NCBI RefSeq assembly: GCF_029223185.1
Contig: NZ_JARHUG010000002.1
Span: 124,001-188,000, forward strand
Direction of reading: 5' to 3'
Length of the DNA: 64,000 nt
Source: Aliiglaciecola sp. CAU 1673
GTDB lineage: Bacteria > Pseudomonadota > Gammaproteobacteria > Enterobacterales > Alteromonadaceae
Shown: positions 8,036 through 17,496 of the stretch, one piece after another
Numbering within the stretch: position 1 is the stretch's first letter
How the letters are laid out: every line of letters begins with the position of its first letter
The notes under the pieces: model-generated
What the model saw: only the letters and a program-made list of their open reading frames with translations
Told to the model about the DNA's origin: nothing
Databases searched by the model: none
Made by a program: the position numbers and the translations under genes

Positions 8036-10003
8036 ATGTCTATTGATATGGAGCAGTTTCGCGGCGTTTTCTTCGAGGAAAGCCAAGAGCACCTTGCTGA
8101 GATGGAACACTTGCTGATGGATTTAGATCCAGAAGCGCCCGATCCTGAGCAGCTCAACAGCATTTTCCGTGCAGCGCACTCCATCAAAGGTGGCAGCGGT
8201 ATTTTTGGCTTCGATGCGCTGACCGGCCTGACCCATGTGATGGAAAACCTGCTGGATAAGGCGCGTAAAGGTGAAATGCCCATGTCAGTGGCCATTGTTG
8301 ACAGGCTGCTATCCACCACAGACATCCTGAAATCTATCCTCGCCAGCTACAGCAGTAATACTGAAATAGACTGGGCCAGCATTGAGCAAGGTACCCAGGC
8401 ATTAGAAGCGATTCTGGGGGCAAAAACACCGGCAAAAGGAGCCGGTTACGCATTATTTGATAGCCCCGTGAAAGCTCCAGGGCCGGCCTATGGCCTGTAT
8501 GAGAAAACACAACAGGTAAAAGAAAGCGAAGACTTTGGTTTTTTTGAGCCTATAGGCAAAGAAGAGAAGGACGATGGCTTCGGCTTTTTTGAACCTTTGC
8601 CTAAGACAGAAAAAGAAGAGGGTTTTGGATTTTTTGAGCCGCCTGCAAAAACAGAAAAAGAGGACGGCTTTGGTTTCTTCGAACCCGTGGCACCGGCTGC
8701 TGCAACAATGCAAGCTCCTCCTGCTGCGGCGCCTCCTCTGCCCGAGGAGCCCAAATCTCCACCTAAAACAGCGGATGTTAAAAAGGCAGCTCCGCAAGCA
8801 GCCTCTCCTGCATCTGTGGAATCCACCACTATTCGTGTAGACACCCACAAGATTGATGCTTTAGTGAATCTGGTGGGTGAATTGGTGATCACCCAATCCA
8901 TGCTCAATATGATTGGCAGTGATGATGGGGGCGGCAGTCGTGACAAATTGATGACCGCCCTGAATGAGCTCGAACGTAACACCCGTGAAATTCAGGAAGC
9001 GGTGATGTCCATGCGTATGTTACCTATCTCTTTTGTGTTTAACCGATTCCCCCGATTGGTCAGGGATCTGTCAGGCAAGTTGGGTAAGCAGGTGGAACTG
9101 ACCATTGAGGGGGGCAACACCGAAGTGGACAAAGGGTTGATTGAGAAAATCGTCGATCCACTCACCCATTTGATCCGCAACAGCATCGACCATGGCGTGG
9201 AAATGCCGCAAAAGCGGGTTGAAAACGGCAAACCGGCGCAAGGCAATATATTGCTTCGCGCCGAGCAAAAAGGTGGCAGCATTATTATCACTGTCTCTGA
9301 CGATGGCGGCGGACTCAACCGCGAGCGCATCTTGGCCAAGGCAGAAGAGCAGGGCATTGCAGTGCCGGATTACCCAACCGATCAGCAAGTCTGGCAATTG
9401 ATCTTTGCGGCCGGCTTTTCCACTGCGGCCGCCGTCACCGACGTCTCCGGTCGTGGAGTGGGCATGGACGTTGTACGCCGAAACATTGAATCACTTGGCG
9501 GGCGCATTGAAATTGAATCCAGCGCCGGGCAAGGCTCCAGCTTTGTGATTCGTCTGCCCCTGACGCTGGCCATTGTCGATGGCATGTCGGTGGCGGTAGG
9601 CAATCAGGTCTATGTAGTGCCGCTGGTCAATATCATCGAATCCATTCAGCCCGATGAAAGCCAGATTCGCAGTCTTGGTAATGACAAATTGCTGTGGGTC
9701 AGGGAGGAGTACTGGCCGATGCTCAATCTCTATCAACATATGGGGCTTGATGGTGCACAGACCGATCCGGCAAAAGGCATTGTGGTGCTGATTGAAAGTG
9801 CCAAGAAGCGTTTTGGCTTGCTGGTGGACTCCTTGGTAGGTCAACAACAGGTGGTGATCAAGAGTCTGGAACAACATTACAAACGCATCATGGGGGTGGC
9901 CGGTGCCACCATCATGGGGGATGGCAGCGTGGCACTGATTCTTGATGTGGAATCTCTGGCATCCGAAGTGAAGGTTCAAAAGAAGGAGCCGCAAACGTCA
10001 TGA
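8036..10003 (+). CDS. cheA: Chemotaxis histidine kinase CheA with FGFFEP-repeat linker in place of P2
   Basis: A 655-residue CheA. P1/Hpt is residues 1-105 with phospho-acceptor H48 (AAHSIKGGSG). P3 dimerisation starts at about 262, the P4 ATPase domain carries the H-x-x-R-N-S-x-D-H-G N-box and GRGVGMDVV, and the P5 CheW-like domain ends the protein. Between P1 and P3, where many CheA proteins have the CheY-binding P2 domain, lies a low-complexity linker. It has four copies of FGFFEP at exact 15-residue spacing (167, 182, 197, 212), two degenerate copies before them (GYALFD 137-142, AYGLYE 151-156), and a Pro/Ala-rich tail. CheA takes receptor signals through CheW and phosphorylates CheY and CheB. 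The stop overlaps the cheW start by 4 bases (ATGA). Confidence 0.95.
   Translation: MSIDMEQFRGVFFEESQEHLAEMEHLLMDLDPEAPDPEQLNSIFRAAHSIKGGSGIFGFDALTGLTHVMENLLDKARKGEMPMSVAIVDRLLSTTDILKSILASYSSNTEIDWASIEQGTQALEAILGAKTPAKGAGYALFDSPVKAPGPAYGLYEKTQQVKESEDFGFFEPIGKEEKDDGFGFFEPLPKTEKEEGFGFFEPPAKTEKEDGFGFFEPVAPAAATMQAPPAAAPPLPEEPKSPPKTADVKKAAPQAASPASVESTTIRVDTHKIDALVNLVGELVITQSMLNMIGSDDGGGSRDKLMTALNELERNTREIQEAVMSMRMLPISFVFNRFPRLVRDLSGKLGKQVELTIEGGNTEVDKGLIEKIVDPLTHLIRNSIDHGVEMPQKRVENGKPAQGNILLRAEQKGGSIIITVSDDGGGLNRERILAKAEEQGIAVPDYPTDQQVWQLIFAAGFSTAAAVTDVSGRGVGMDVVRRNIESLGGRIEIESSAGQGSSFVIRLPLTLAIVDGMSVAVGNQVYVVPLVNIIESIQPDESQIRSLGNDKLLWVREEYWPMLNLYQHMGLDGAQTDPAKGIVVLIESAKKRFGLLVDSLVGQQQVVIKSLEQHYKRIMGVAGATIMGDGSVALILDVESLASEVKVQKKEPQTS
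8525..8690 (+). repeat. Four in-frame 45-bp repeats in cheA (FGFFEP motif)
   Basis: The DNA encodes four copies of a 15-residue unit, consensus (D/E)-G-FGFFEP-x-x-K-T-E-K-E, at CheA residues 166-217. Copies differ at the DNA level but keep spacing, the aromatic core and the acidic/lysine flanks. Two more diverged copies lie upstream at 8444-8503. Conservation of the aromatic hexamer while the codons diverge suggests selection on the peptide. Confidence 0.9.
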
Positions 10004-10512
10004 AGAATGTGGTCAAAGCCTCAGCCATAAGTGATGTGCTGCAAGGCGAGAGCAGAGAGTTTCTCAGCTTTGTGTTGGGGGAAGAGCATTACGCCCTGGA
10101 CATTATGGCGGTAAAAGAAATCCGCGGTTATGAGCCGGTCACCAAGATTGCCAACGCGCCGCCCTTTATCAAAGGAGTGCTGAATCTTCGAGGCGACATC
10201 GTGCCTATTGTCGATTTACGCATGAAATTTAATGTCGGCCAGGCTACTTACAACGAATTTACCATTGTCATCATGCTGATGGTGAAAGGCCGCATAGTGG
10301 GCATTGTTGTGGATGGGGTGTCTGATGTGATCAATCTTACCGAAGACGATATCCGGCCACCGCCGGAGTTTGGTGTTGCCTTCGACAGTAAGTATTTATA
10401 TGGGCTGGCTCAGGTGGGCGAGCAAATGGTGATTTTGGTGAATATCGAAGCCCTGATTTCAAGTGAGGAACTGGGACTGTTCGAAAGCAAGCAAATGACT
10501 GGTCAGGAGTGA
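10000..10512 (+). CDS. cheW: Chemotaxis coupling protein CheW
   Basis: A 170-residue single CheW domain, normal for the family. It starts with FLSFVLGEEHYALDIMAVKEI, the usual first strands, and includes the N-L-R-G-x-I-V-P-I-V-D-L-R motif at about 63-75. CheW links receptors to the P5 domain of CheA in the chemosensory array. The ATG overlaps the cheA stop (ATGA), so its level is probably tied to CheA. The MCP gene begins 3 bases after its stop. Confidence 0.95.
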   Translation: MKNVVKASAISDVLQGESREFLSFVLGEEHYALDIMAVKEIRGYEPVTKIANAPPFIKGVLNLRGDIVPIVDLRMKFNVGQATYNEFTIVIMLMVKGRIVGIVVDGVSDVINLTEDDIRPPPEFGVAFDSKYLYGLAQVGEQMVILVNIEALISSEELGLFESKQMTGQE

Positions 10513-10515
10513 GAC

Positions 10516-13500
10516 ATGAAACTGAGCAAGTGGTTAGATGATTTCAAGCTGTCCCATAAGTTTTTGATGGTGGCGCTGTTATTGGTAGTAGGTATTACCT
10601 TACCTGTCTATTCACTCCTTGATATGTCATTGGACAAGCAGTCTCTGACACAGCGGGAGCTAAGTGGCATTAAACCAGCAGTGACCGCCGTTGAGCTACT
10701 TAAGGTGTTAACTGAACATCGTGGCATGTCCGGGCGATTGTTGAGTGGTGATACACAGATTGCGGCTTCGTTGAATAGCAAAGCATCCGAGGTAAGCAGC
10801 CGATTGGCAGAACTGGGTGACAGCCTGCAAAAACAATTGGCTGATCCACAATTACTAAGAGAGCAGGAAGATGCTTCCAGGATGTGGCGTAGCCTGTCAG
10901 CTGCAACCAGTAGTCACACGGTTGAGCAGTCTTTTGCTGAGCACAATGTCTTGGTCAAGGATATCAAAGGGTTATTATCCGATATCGTGCAAAAGTCAGG
11001 AATGAATTACGATCCCAAACCTTCCTCTTATCATCTGGCTATGGCGCTCTTTGAACACGCGCCCCATGTGAACAACCTGATTGGACAAATTCGCGGTGCG
11101 GGAACCAACGCCTTTTTATCGGGGGTTGCCTCGGACAGAGACAAACAAGCGGTAAGTGGCCTGTTTGGAGAACTCGACTATCCATTGACTGCCTTCGTTA
11201 ATCAGCTTGAAACGGCAAGCGAATATGATGAAAGCCTGCGAAACTATTTGGGTGAAGTCAGAGAACTCAGCGGCAAGGTACAAGCACTGGAGACCTTGTT
11301 ACAAACTGAGTTGTTAAACAAAGACATACTGACCTATTCATCCACTCAATACTTCAACGATGTATCTGCCTTAGTGGCCTCTTCAGTGGATTTAGGCAAC
11401 AGGCTAAGCCGCGAACTGGAAGGACAGTTGTCACGTCGTCTCAGTGATGATAGTGCATCGATGACCCTTAATTTGCTGGCACTGGTCATCTTCCTGGGTG
11501 TTGCAGGGGTGGGAGCTTATTGGGTAGCCTCTTCACTTCGTCGTGGTATCGAACAGGCGATCGTGGCTGCAAAGTCTATTGCATCGGGCAACTTTAATGT
11601 CCATTTGGACACCGAGCGCAAGGATGAAATTGGCCAACTGAATCTGGCGCTGGATGGGATGAACCAGCAGCTCAGTAGCGCCGCTAATGAGAGCCGGGAG
11701 TCGCTCAGGGTTAAACAAGCCCTGGATAATACTTCCTCCAACGTCATGATTGCCGATGTAAGCCGCAAGATTGTGTATATGAACAGCGCGGTGGAAGATA
11801 TGTTGCGCGGGGTTGAAGAGGAGCTGCGTAAAGTCTTACCCCAATTCTCGGTGGATAAAATAATCGGTTCCAATATGGATATTTTCCATAAGAATCCGGC
11901 TCATCAGGCAAGCCTGCTGGATAAGCTTTCCAGCAAATACGAAACCAAAATTCAGGTAGGTAACCTGCAGTTTCGTTTGATTGCTAACCCCATACTCTCT
12001 GACTCAGGTGAGCGTATGGGGACGGTGGTCGAATGGCAGGATATCACTGCTGCTATGGTGGAAGAGCGACGTACGACCCGTATCCTCGAAGCCTTAAATG
12101 CCACGTCATCCAACGTAATGATTGCCGATGCGGACCGTACCATTATCTATATGAACAAATCCGTTGAGGCCATGCTCAGAAATGTGGAGGGAGAATTGCG
12201 TAAGAGTCTGCCGCAATTCTCTGTGGATAAAATCATCAACAATAAGATGGATGTTTTCCACAAAAACCCAGCACACCAGGCTGCATTGCTGGAGCGTTTG
12301 CAGGGACGTTATGAAAGCCAGATTAAGGTTGGCAATCTGCATTTCCGTCTGATTGCCAACCCCATCTATGGCAAATCCGGTGAGCGTATAGGCTCGGTGG
12401 TGGAATGGCTGGATCGCACGCAGGAGATCATGGCTGAGCAGGAAGTGTCAGGATTGGTCTCTGCTGCTGCAAGAGGGGACTTCAGCAAGAAAATCACCAC
12501 CGAAGGCAAGGACGGCTTTATGCTGACCATTGCCGAAGGGCTTAACAGCCTGATCAGCACCACCGACAGCGGTCTCAAAGACATTGCCAAAGTGCTGTTG
12601 GCGCTGTCCGAAGGGGATTTAACCCAACGTATCCTCAGTGATTACGAAGGCACCTTCGAAGATCTCAAAAACTATTGTAACAATACCGCCGACAAACTCG
12701 GCTCCATGATTGGCGATATTCGTGAGGCGACAGATACCATCAGTAGTGCCTCCAGTGAGATTGCCCAAGGCAACTCGGATCTGTCCAGCCGTACCGAGCA
12801 GCAGGCCGCCAGTCTGGAAGAAACTGCCTCCAGTATGGAAGAGCTGACCAGCACAGTGCGCCTTAACGCCGAAAACGCCAAACAGGCCAACGGCCTGGCC
12901 TCTCAGGCTTCTAATGTGGCAGTAGATGGCGGCAGCCTTATCCAGCAGGTGGTGACCACCATGGCCTCCATCAATGAATCGGCACAGAAGATCAGTGACA
13001 TTATCGGTGTGATTGACGGAATCGCTTTCCAGACCAATATACTGGCCCTGAATGCTGCCGTTGAGGCGGCCAGAGCCGGTGAGCAAGGTAGGGGATTCGC
13101 GGTAGTTGCATCAGAGGTGCGCACTTTGGCTCAGCGTTCAGCGAATGCCGCCAAAGACATCAAAGCACTGATTTCGGACTCGGTGAAGAAGATTGAAAAC
13201 GGCAACACCTTGGTTAATCAATCCGGCGATACCATGCGTGAAATCGTCAATGCCATTAAACGTGTGAATGACATTATGTCGGAAATTGCCGCAGCTTCTG
13301 CTGAACAGGCGTCGGGCATTGATGAAATCGGTAAAGCGGTCACACAGATGGATGAAATGACCCAACAAAACGCGGCATTGGTAGAGGAAGCGGCGGCAGC
13401 CTCCGAGAGCCTGCAATCGCAGGCAGCACAACTGGCCAATCAAGTTGCCACCTTTAAAACCAGCGGTGCGATGTTGAGTGCGCCAGCACCCTCGCACCGT

Positions 13501-13626
13501 CAGGCTTTACCCAAAGCGCTGTCGCAAACACCCAAAATGCAGGGCAGTAACGCAGACAAAGGTGGTAAACCCACCAAGTTGGTGAAACCTGCTCCTCCCC
13601 AAGAAGATGAATGGGAGAGCTTCTAA
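10516..13626 (+). CDS. Large methyl-accepting chemotaxis protein with two tandem PAS domains and CheR-tether tail
   Basis: A 1036-residue transmembrane receptor. TM1 is about 17-36, the periplasmic helical region about 37-315, and TM2 about 316-338. HAMP follows (about 339-392), then two PAS domains as a 124-residue tandem duplication (about 399-522 and 523-646), a second HAMP-like segment (about 647-735), and the MCP signalling domain with [20 protein letters not shown] in its tip. The last residues, DEWESF, match the xWxxF pentapeptide that docks CheR and CheB on high-abundance receptors. The PAS pair suggests an internal cofactor or redox signal in addition to any periplasmic ligand; the ligand cannot be read from sequence. 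The gene starts 3 bases after cheW with GGAGTGAGAC before the ATG. Confidence 0.93.
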   Translation: MKLSKWLDDFKLSHKFLMVALLLVVGITLPVYSLLDMSLDKQSLTQRELSGIKPAVTAVELLKVLTEHRGMSGRLLSGDTQIAASLNSKASEVSSRLAELGDSLQKQLADPQLLREQEDASRMWRSLSAATSSHTVEQSFAEHNVLVKDIKGLLSDIVQKSGMNYDPKPSSYHLAMALFEHAPHVNNLIGQIRGAGTNAFLSGVASDRDKQAVSGLFGELDYPLTAFVNQLETASEYDESLRNYLGEVRELSGKVQALETLLQTELLNKDILTYSSTQYFNDVSALVASSVDLGNRLSRELEGQLSRRLSDDSASMTLNLLALVIFLGVAGVGAYWVASSLRRGIEQAIVAAKSIASGNFNVHLDTERKDEIGQLNLALDGMNQQLSSAANESRESLRVKQALDNTSSNVMIADVSRKIVYMNSAVEDMLRGVEEELRKVLPQFSVDKIIGSNMDIFHKNPAHQASLLDKLSSKYETKIQVGNLQFRLIANPILSDSGERMGTVVEWQDITAAMVEERRTTRILEALNATSSNVMIADADRTIIYMNKSVEAMLRNVEGELRKSLPQFSVDKIINNKMDVFHKNPAHQAALLERLQGRYESQIKVGNLHFRLIANPIYGKSGERIGSVVEWLDRTQEIMAEQEVSGLVSAAARGDFSKKITTEGKDGFMLTIAEGLNSLISTTDSGLKDIAKVLLALSEGDLTQRILSDYEGTFEDLKNYCNNTADKLGSMIGDIREATDTISSASSEIAQGNSDLSSRTEQQAASLEETASSMEELTSTVRLNAENAKQANGLASQASNVAVDGGSLIQQVVTTMASINESAQKISDIIGVIDGIAFQTNILALNAAVEAARAGEQGRGFAVVASEVRTLAQRSANAAKDIKALISDSVKKIENGNTLVNQSGDTMREIVNAIKRVNDIMSEIAAASAEQASGIDEIGKAVTQMDEMTQQNAALVEEAAAASESLQSQAAQLANQVATFKTSGAMLSAPAPSHRQALPKALSQTPKMQGSNADKGGKPTKLVKPAPPQEDEWESF
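11710..12453 (+). repeat. Tandem duplication of a PAS-domain unit inside the large MCP gene
   Basis: Two adjacent blocks of about 372 bp (11710-12081 and 12082-12453) encode closely similar PAS domains. Both contain TSSNVMIAD, a QFSVDKII block, F-H-K-N-P-A-H-Q-A and FRLIANPI at the same spacing. The DNA has diverged at many third positions, so the duplication is not recent. Confidence 0.88.
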
Positions 13627-13638
13627 GGGGTAAGCGCA

Positions 13639-14463
13639 ATGCCGACATTAGGTGAAGGCAAAGAGTTTGCGTACAGCCGGGTGGATTTTGAAAAGGTCAG
13701 GGAGTTGTTGTACCACCTGACCGGCATCCGCCTGGCTGACAGCAAAGACTCCATGGTTTACAGCCGCCTGGTCAGACGGTTGCGCACCTTGAAACTGCCA
13801 GGCTTTCAACCCTATTTGCAGTATGTGGCAAACCATGAGGAAGAAATTCAGTTCTTTATCAATGCCTTGACCACCAATTTGACAGCGTTTTTCCGCGAGG
13901 CCCATCACTTCAAGATTTTGCATGATTACCTGCTAACCCATCCGGTGAAGCGTATCTGGTGTGCCGCCAGCAGCACCGGAGAGGAGCCTTATTCCATTGC
14001 CATGACCGTAGTGGAAGCACAGGGGCGCTTTGGCGGCCCCATAGAAATTATCGCTTCTGATATTGACAGTGGTGTTCTGCAAACAGCGGCGGCAGGTATT
14101 TATCCGCTTGATCGGATTAAGGACATTGATGAACAGCGGCGCAAAATGTTTTTTCAAAAAGGTACGGGCAAGCAAGCCGGTAAAGTCAGGGTAGTGCCGG
14201 AGTTGGCAAGGATGGTGCAATATCAACGCATCAACTTAATGGACGATAAATGGCCAATACATGGCCCCTTTGAAGTGATTTTCTGCCGCAATGTGATGAT
14301 TTACTTCGATAAGGAAACACAACTGGAAATATTGGCCAAGATGGTCGCCCTGATGCCGGAAGGGGGATTGTATGTGGCTGGTCATTCGGAAAACTTCTCT
14401 CATGCTCCCAATTTGGTCAAGCACCTTGGCAAGACCACCTATGCACCGGTAAAGCGAGGCTGA
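13639..14463 (+). CDS. cheR: Chemotaxis receptor methyltransferase CheR
   Basis: A 274-residue CheR: an N-terminal helical CheR_N domain followed by the SAM-dependent methyltransferase with the WCAASSTGEEPYSIAM motif, the ASDID acid motif, and the FCRNVMIYFD motif near the end. It methylates glutamates on receptors using S-adenosylmethionine. The receptor gene just upstream ends in the pentapeptide (EWESF) bound by the CheR beta-subdomain, so the pair is likely matched. A GGGGTAAGCGC sequence precedes the ATG. The stop overlaps the start region of cheD. Confidence 0.94.
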   Translation: MPTLGEGKEFAYSRVDFEKVRELLYHLTGIRLADSKDSMVYSRLVRRLRTLKLPGFQPYLQYVANHEEEIQFFINALTTNLTAFFREAHHFKILHDYLLTHPVKRIWCAASSTGEEPYSIAMTVVEAQGRFGGPIEIIASDIDSGVLQTAAAGIYPLDRIKDIDEQRRKMFFQKGTGKQAGKVRVVPELARMVQYQRINLMDDKWPIHGPFEVIFCRNVMIYFDKETQLEILAKMVALMPEGGLYVAGHSENFSHAPNLVKHLGKTTYAPVKRG

Positions 14464-14464
14464 T

Positions 14465-15079
14465 GTGTCTGGATACGAAATAGACGACCAGAATATGGCC
14501 CCTAATCGTTACTTTGATCGCCATTTCGAACGCGATGCGGTCAAGATTCTGCCGGGTGAGTATTTTGTCACTAAAGATCCGACCATGATTGTGACAGTGC
14601 TTGGCTCCTGCGTGTCGGTGTGTTTGCGTGACCCTGTGCGCATGGTCGGTGGAATGAACCATTTCCTGTTACCCAATGAAGGCAGCAGTGAGAATGCGGT
14701 GTGGTCTGAATCGGCCCGCTATGGCGTGCATGCCATGGAGATCCTGATCAACCATATGGTCAAGCTGGGGGCCAGGCGTAATACTCTGGAAGCGAAGATA
14801 TTCGGTGGGGGCAATGTATTGCGTGGACTCACCCAAAATACTGTCGGTGAGCGCAATGTGGATTTTGTGCTGCAGTATCTGAAAACTGAACAGATCCCGA
14901 TTTTGGCCAGTGACCTCTTGGATCAATATCCACGTAAAGTGTATTTCTTCCCGGATACTGGCAAGGTGATGGTGCGCAAGATTAAATCCCTGCATAACAG
15001 CACCATCATGGACAGAGAAAGCGAATACCGTATGCGTCTTCGCCAGGTGCCCAAAAGTGGCGATGTGGATCTTTTTTAG
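14465..15079 (+). CDS. cheD: Receptor glutamine deamidase CheD
   Basis: A 204-residue CheD. The catalytic cysteine is in LGSCVSVCLRD and the catalytic histidine in GGMNHFLLP, with the conserved FGGGNV and SARYGVHAM stretches. CheD deamidates receptor glutamines, changing methylation sites. The GTG start at 14465 follows the cheR stop directly; an in-frame ATG at 14498 is an alternative. The protein ends SGDVDLF, matching the SGDVELF tail of the short MCP-like protein of this cluster. Such a tail is not needed for the deamidase fold and may be a docking motif. No CheC, the usual CheD partner in some bacteria, is encoded here. Confidence 0.93.
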   Translation: MSGYEIDDQNMAPNRYFDRHFERDAVKILPGEYFVTKDPTMIVTVLGSCVSVCLRDPVRMVGGMNHFLLPNEGSSENAVWSESARYGVHAMEILINHMVKLGARRNTLEAKIFGGGNVLRGLTQNTVGERNVDFVLQYLKTEQIPILASDLLDQYPRKVYFFPDTGKVMVRKIKSLHNSTIMDRESEYRMRLRQVPKSGDVDLF

Positions 15080-15088
15080 GACTTGGCA

Positions 15089-16135
15089 ATGACGATTAAA
15101 GTACTGGTAGTGGATGACTCAGCGTTAATTCGTCAATTGCTCGGTGAGATTATCCGGCAAGCGCCCGGGATGGAGTTGGTCGGGACTGCACAGGATGCTT
15201 ATGTAGCCAGGGAAATGGTCAACGCCCATGCTCCGGATGTGATCACCTTGGATATTGAAATGCCCAAGGTGGATGGCTTGACCTTTTTAGACCGGCTGAT
15301 GAAAGCCAGACCGACCCCAGTATTGATGATTTCCACCTTGACCGAAGCCGGGGCCGAAGCCACTTTAAGAGCGCTGGAATTAGGGGCAGTGGATTATATT
15401 GCCAAGCCCAAAATCGGTGTGGCACAGGGGATTGAAGAATACCGTAATCTTATCCTGGATAAGATCCGCACCTGTGCCAGAGCCAAGGTTAAACGTGTGG
15501 ATAAGCCCGTATCGGCGCCTCCACCTTCCAATCTATCCCTGTCTACCGAGAAATTGATTGCCATCGGCGCGTCTACCGGCGGTACAGAGGCTATCAAGGA
15601 AGTATTGATCCGCTTGCCTGCCAACTCGCCTGCGGTGTTGATCACACAGCACATGCCGCCAGGATTCACCACCACCTATGCAAAGCGTTTGGATGGCCTA
15701 TGCGCCATGCGTGTTGCTGAGGCTAAGGACGGAGAGCGGGTGTTGCCTGGTCACGCCTATCTGGCACCGGGTAGTTTGCATATGGTCATCGAAAAGAGTG
15801 GGGCAGACTATCGTATCAAGTTACTGGATACCGAGCGGGTAAGTGGGCATAAGCCCTCGGTGGATGTGATGTTTCAATCACTGGCAAAGGTGGCCGGCCG
15901 TAACCTGGTAGCCATGCTTTTAACCGGTATGGGCAAGGACGGGGCTGAAGGGTTAGCCGAAATTCACCGCCAGGGCGCTTTTACCCTGGCGCAGGATGAA
16001 CAAAGTTGTGTGGTCTTTGGTATGCCCAAAGAGGCCATTCGCTTAGGCGCGGCCGCGGAAGTGTTACCTATCGACCGCATTGCCCCAAGGGTCATCGAGC
16101 AACTGCGCAAACTCGGTGCTGGTAGCCGTTTGTAG
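15089..16135 (+). CDS. cheB: Chemotaxis response regulator/methylesterase CheB
   Basis: A 348-residue CheB from the ATG at 15089, which has AGGA 7 bases upstream; a TTG two codons earlier is less likely. The receiver domain has D9/D10 and acceptor D55 (LDIEMPKVDG). After a Pro/Ser linker comes the methylesterase with the catalytic triad S162 (GASTGG), H188 (TQHMPPGF) and D284 (MGKDGAEGL). It removes receptor methyl groups and is activated by CheA phosphorylation. It is the last gene of the cluster. The 15 bases between its stop and the convergent anti-sigma gene hold no hairpin. Confidence 0.95.
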   Translation: MTIKVLVVDDSALIRQLLGEIIRQAPGMELVGTAQDAYVAREMVNAHAPDVITLDIEMPKVDGLTFLDRLMKARPTPVLMISTLTEAGAEATLRALELGAVDYIAKPKIGVAQGIEEYRNLILDKIRTCARAKVKRVDKPVSAPPPSNLSLSTEKLIAIGASTGGTEAIKEVLIRLPANSPAVLITQHMPPGFTTTYAKRLDGLCAMRVAEAKDGERVLPGHAYLAPGSLHMVIEKSGADYRIKLLDTERVSGHKPSVDVMFQSLAKVAGRNLVAMLLTGMGKDGAEGLAEIHRQGAFTLAQDEQSCVVFGMPKEAIRLGAAAEVLPIDRIAPRVIEQLRKLGAGSRL

Positions 16136-16150
16136 GTCCGTTCGTTTAGG

Positions 16151-16849
16151 CTAGGCAGAGAAGCGCAGCTTTTCTTTTAACTTAGCTTCCAGTGTGGCCA
16201 GCGAACTGTCTTTTTCACCAACCACTATCATGCTGGCTTGTGAAAATTCAGCCACATGACCTTGGTATTTGTCATCGGCAAAGTAAGGGTGATCACTGGC
16301 CGAGTTTTTGTTGGGCAGAATAAAGACGGTGACTTTGCCCTGTTCGGTTTCCAGCACCATATGCAGGCTTTTTACGCCATCCATAAAGCAAAAATTAGCA
16401 TAACTGATTTTGCCAATCTCATCGCTAAAGTTACCACCAAAGCTGGCTAATTTGGCATTCACCTGAGCCAGGGTCACATGCTCATCGGCACTCAGTGCAT
16501 CTTCATCGTGATAGATATGTGCCAAAGCATGGGCCGACATATCAATATCCCGGTTTTGCCATAGGTTAAAGGCAAGGCCCAGGCACAATACCACAGAGGC
16601 GGCCATCGCCCATTGAAAGCGGCGCTTTCGCTGCTGACGGTAATGTTGCATGGATTGGCGCAGGAGGATGCGCTCAGCCAAACCATCAGGCACTGCTACC
16701 TTGGTGGCCTGTTTTAATCTCTCATCCAGCTGTTTCATTTCTTTGCAAAACTGCTGCCTGCTTGGATCTTTTGCCGCGGCTTCCCTTAGTTTCGGATCAT
16801 CCGATTGTGGGTCAGCATAAATGGCACGGCGAAATTCTAAATCATCCAT
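16151..16849 (-). CDS. DUF3379-type transmembrane anti-sigma factor
   Basis: A 232-residue protein from the ATG at 16849, which has GGGA 7 bases upstream and overlaps the sigma-factor stop by 8 bases. A longer frame upstream would run inside the sigma gene and is rejected. The N-terminal 75 residues are helical and charged, as for a sigma-binding domain, with no zinc-binding HxxxCxxC. One transmembrane segment lies at about 79-97, followed by about 130 periplasmic residues. This matches the DUF3379 family found behind ECF sigma genes in Alteromonadales and Shewanella. It is inferred to hold the adjacent sigma factor at the inner membrane. The released signal is unknown. Confidence 0.8.
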   Translation of the reverse strand: MDDLEFRRAIYADPQSDDPKLREAAAKDPSRQQFCKEMKQLDERLKQATKVAVPDGLAERILLRQSMQHYRQQRKRRFQWAMAASVVLCLGLAFNLWQNRDIDMSAHALAHIYHDEDALSADEHVTLAQVNAKLASFGGNFSDEIGKISYANFCFMDGVKSLHMVLETEQGKVTVFILPNKNSASDHPYFADDKYQGHVAEFSQASMIVVGEKDSSLATLEAKLKEKLRFSA

Positions 16850-17399
16850 TTTTACGTCCCCCGGAAAGGTCTGTTTGTTCAAGCGCTTCTTTAATCTGAT
16901 TGCGGGCACGGAAAAGACGCGTCATCACCGTATTTTTGTTAAGCCCCAGTTGCTCAGCGATTTCTTCACCGCTATAGCCAAACATAACCTGCAACACCAA
17001 TGGCTCTCGATATTCCTCTGCGAGATTAGCGATCAAGCCATGTAACTCACGATGTTCCAAATCATCCTGTTGATCGGGTCCTTCGTCTTTAAGCGGGTAA
17101 TCGTCCATATCCACCAGATCAAACTGCTTGCGCTCGAAGCGCCGCGCATTTTCACGTCGTAAAATGGTAATTAACCAGGCTTTGGCTGCCTTTTCGTCTT
17201 TAAGCGAGTCAAGGGAGCGCCAGGCACGCAGGAAGGTCTCCTGCACCACATCTTCAGCAATAGCTTTATCGCCAATCAGCCAGTAGGCATAGCGGTAAAG
17301 ATCACCGTGCAGTGCCCTGACCAGGGCTTCATAGCGTTTTTGTTTATTTTGCATGTCCGAAGAGACCGTGGCTTTGGATGTTTGCTTTCGTAAAAACAT
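16842..17399 (-). CDS. ECF-type RNA polymerase sigma factor
   Basis: A 185-residue sigma-70 family protein from the ATG at 17399 (AGGAAAAC directly upstream). The frame is open to 17450 and another ATG lies at 17354. Region 2 is seen as DLYRYAYWLIGD with AEDVVQETFLRAWRSL. Region 4 is EYREPLVLQVMFGYSGEEI followed by the helix-turn-helix NKNTVMTRLFRARNQIKEAL. Regions 1 and 3 are absent, as in ECF sigma factors. It is translationally coupled to the anti-sigma gene. Its targets are unknown. It lies downstream of the DUF885 peptidase and Bat genes on the same strand, behind a weak hairpin, and may be transcribed separately. Confidence 0.9.
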   Translation of the reverse strand: MFLRKQTSKATVSSDMQNKQKRYEALVRALHGDLYRYAYWLIGDKAIAEDVVQETFLRAWRSLDSLKDEKAAKAWLITILRRENARRFERKQFDLVDMDDYPLKDEGPDQQDDLEHRELHGLIANLAEEYREPLVLQVMFGYSGEEIAEQLGLNKNTVMTRLFRARNQIKEALEQTDLSGGRKNG

Positions 17400-17464
17400 G
17401 GTTTTCCTGAAATTCCCTTGGCAAAGCCTCTTTTTCGGCCTAAAAATCATGCACCAGAATGAAC

Positions 17465-17486
17465 AAGAGGCGCAATGCGCCTCTTT
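17465..17486 (-). terminator. Hairpin downstream of the DUF885 gene, possible weak terminator
   Basis: Inverted repeat AGAGGCGCA-n-TGCGCCTCT with 9-bp G+C-rich arms, about 10 bases after the stop of the minus-strand peptidase gene. On the minus strand it is followed only by a short T-rich stretch (TTGTTC), so termination would be partial. Confidence 0.5.
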
Positions 17487-17496
17487 GTCGATAGTA

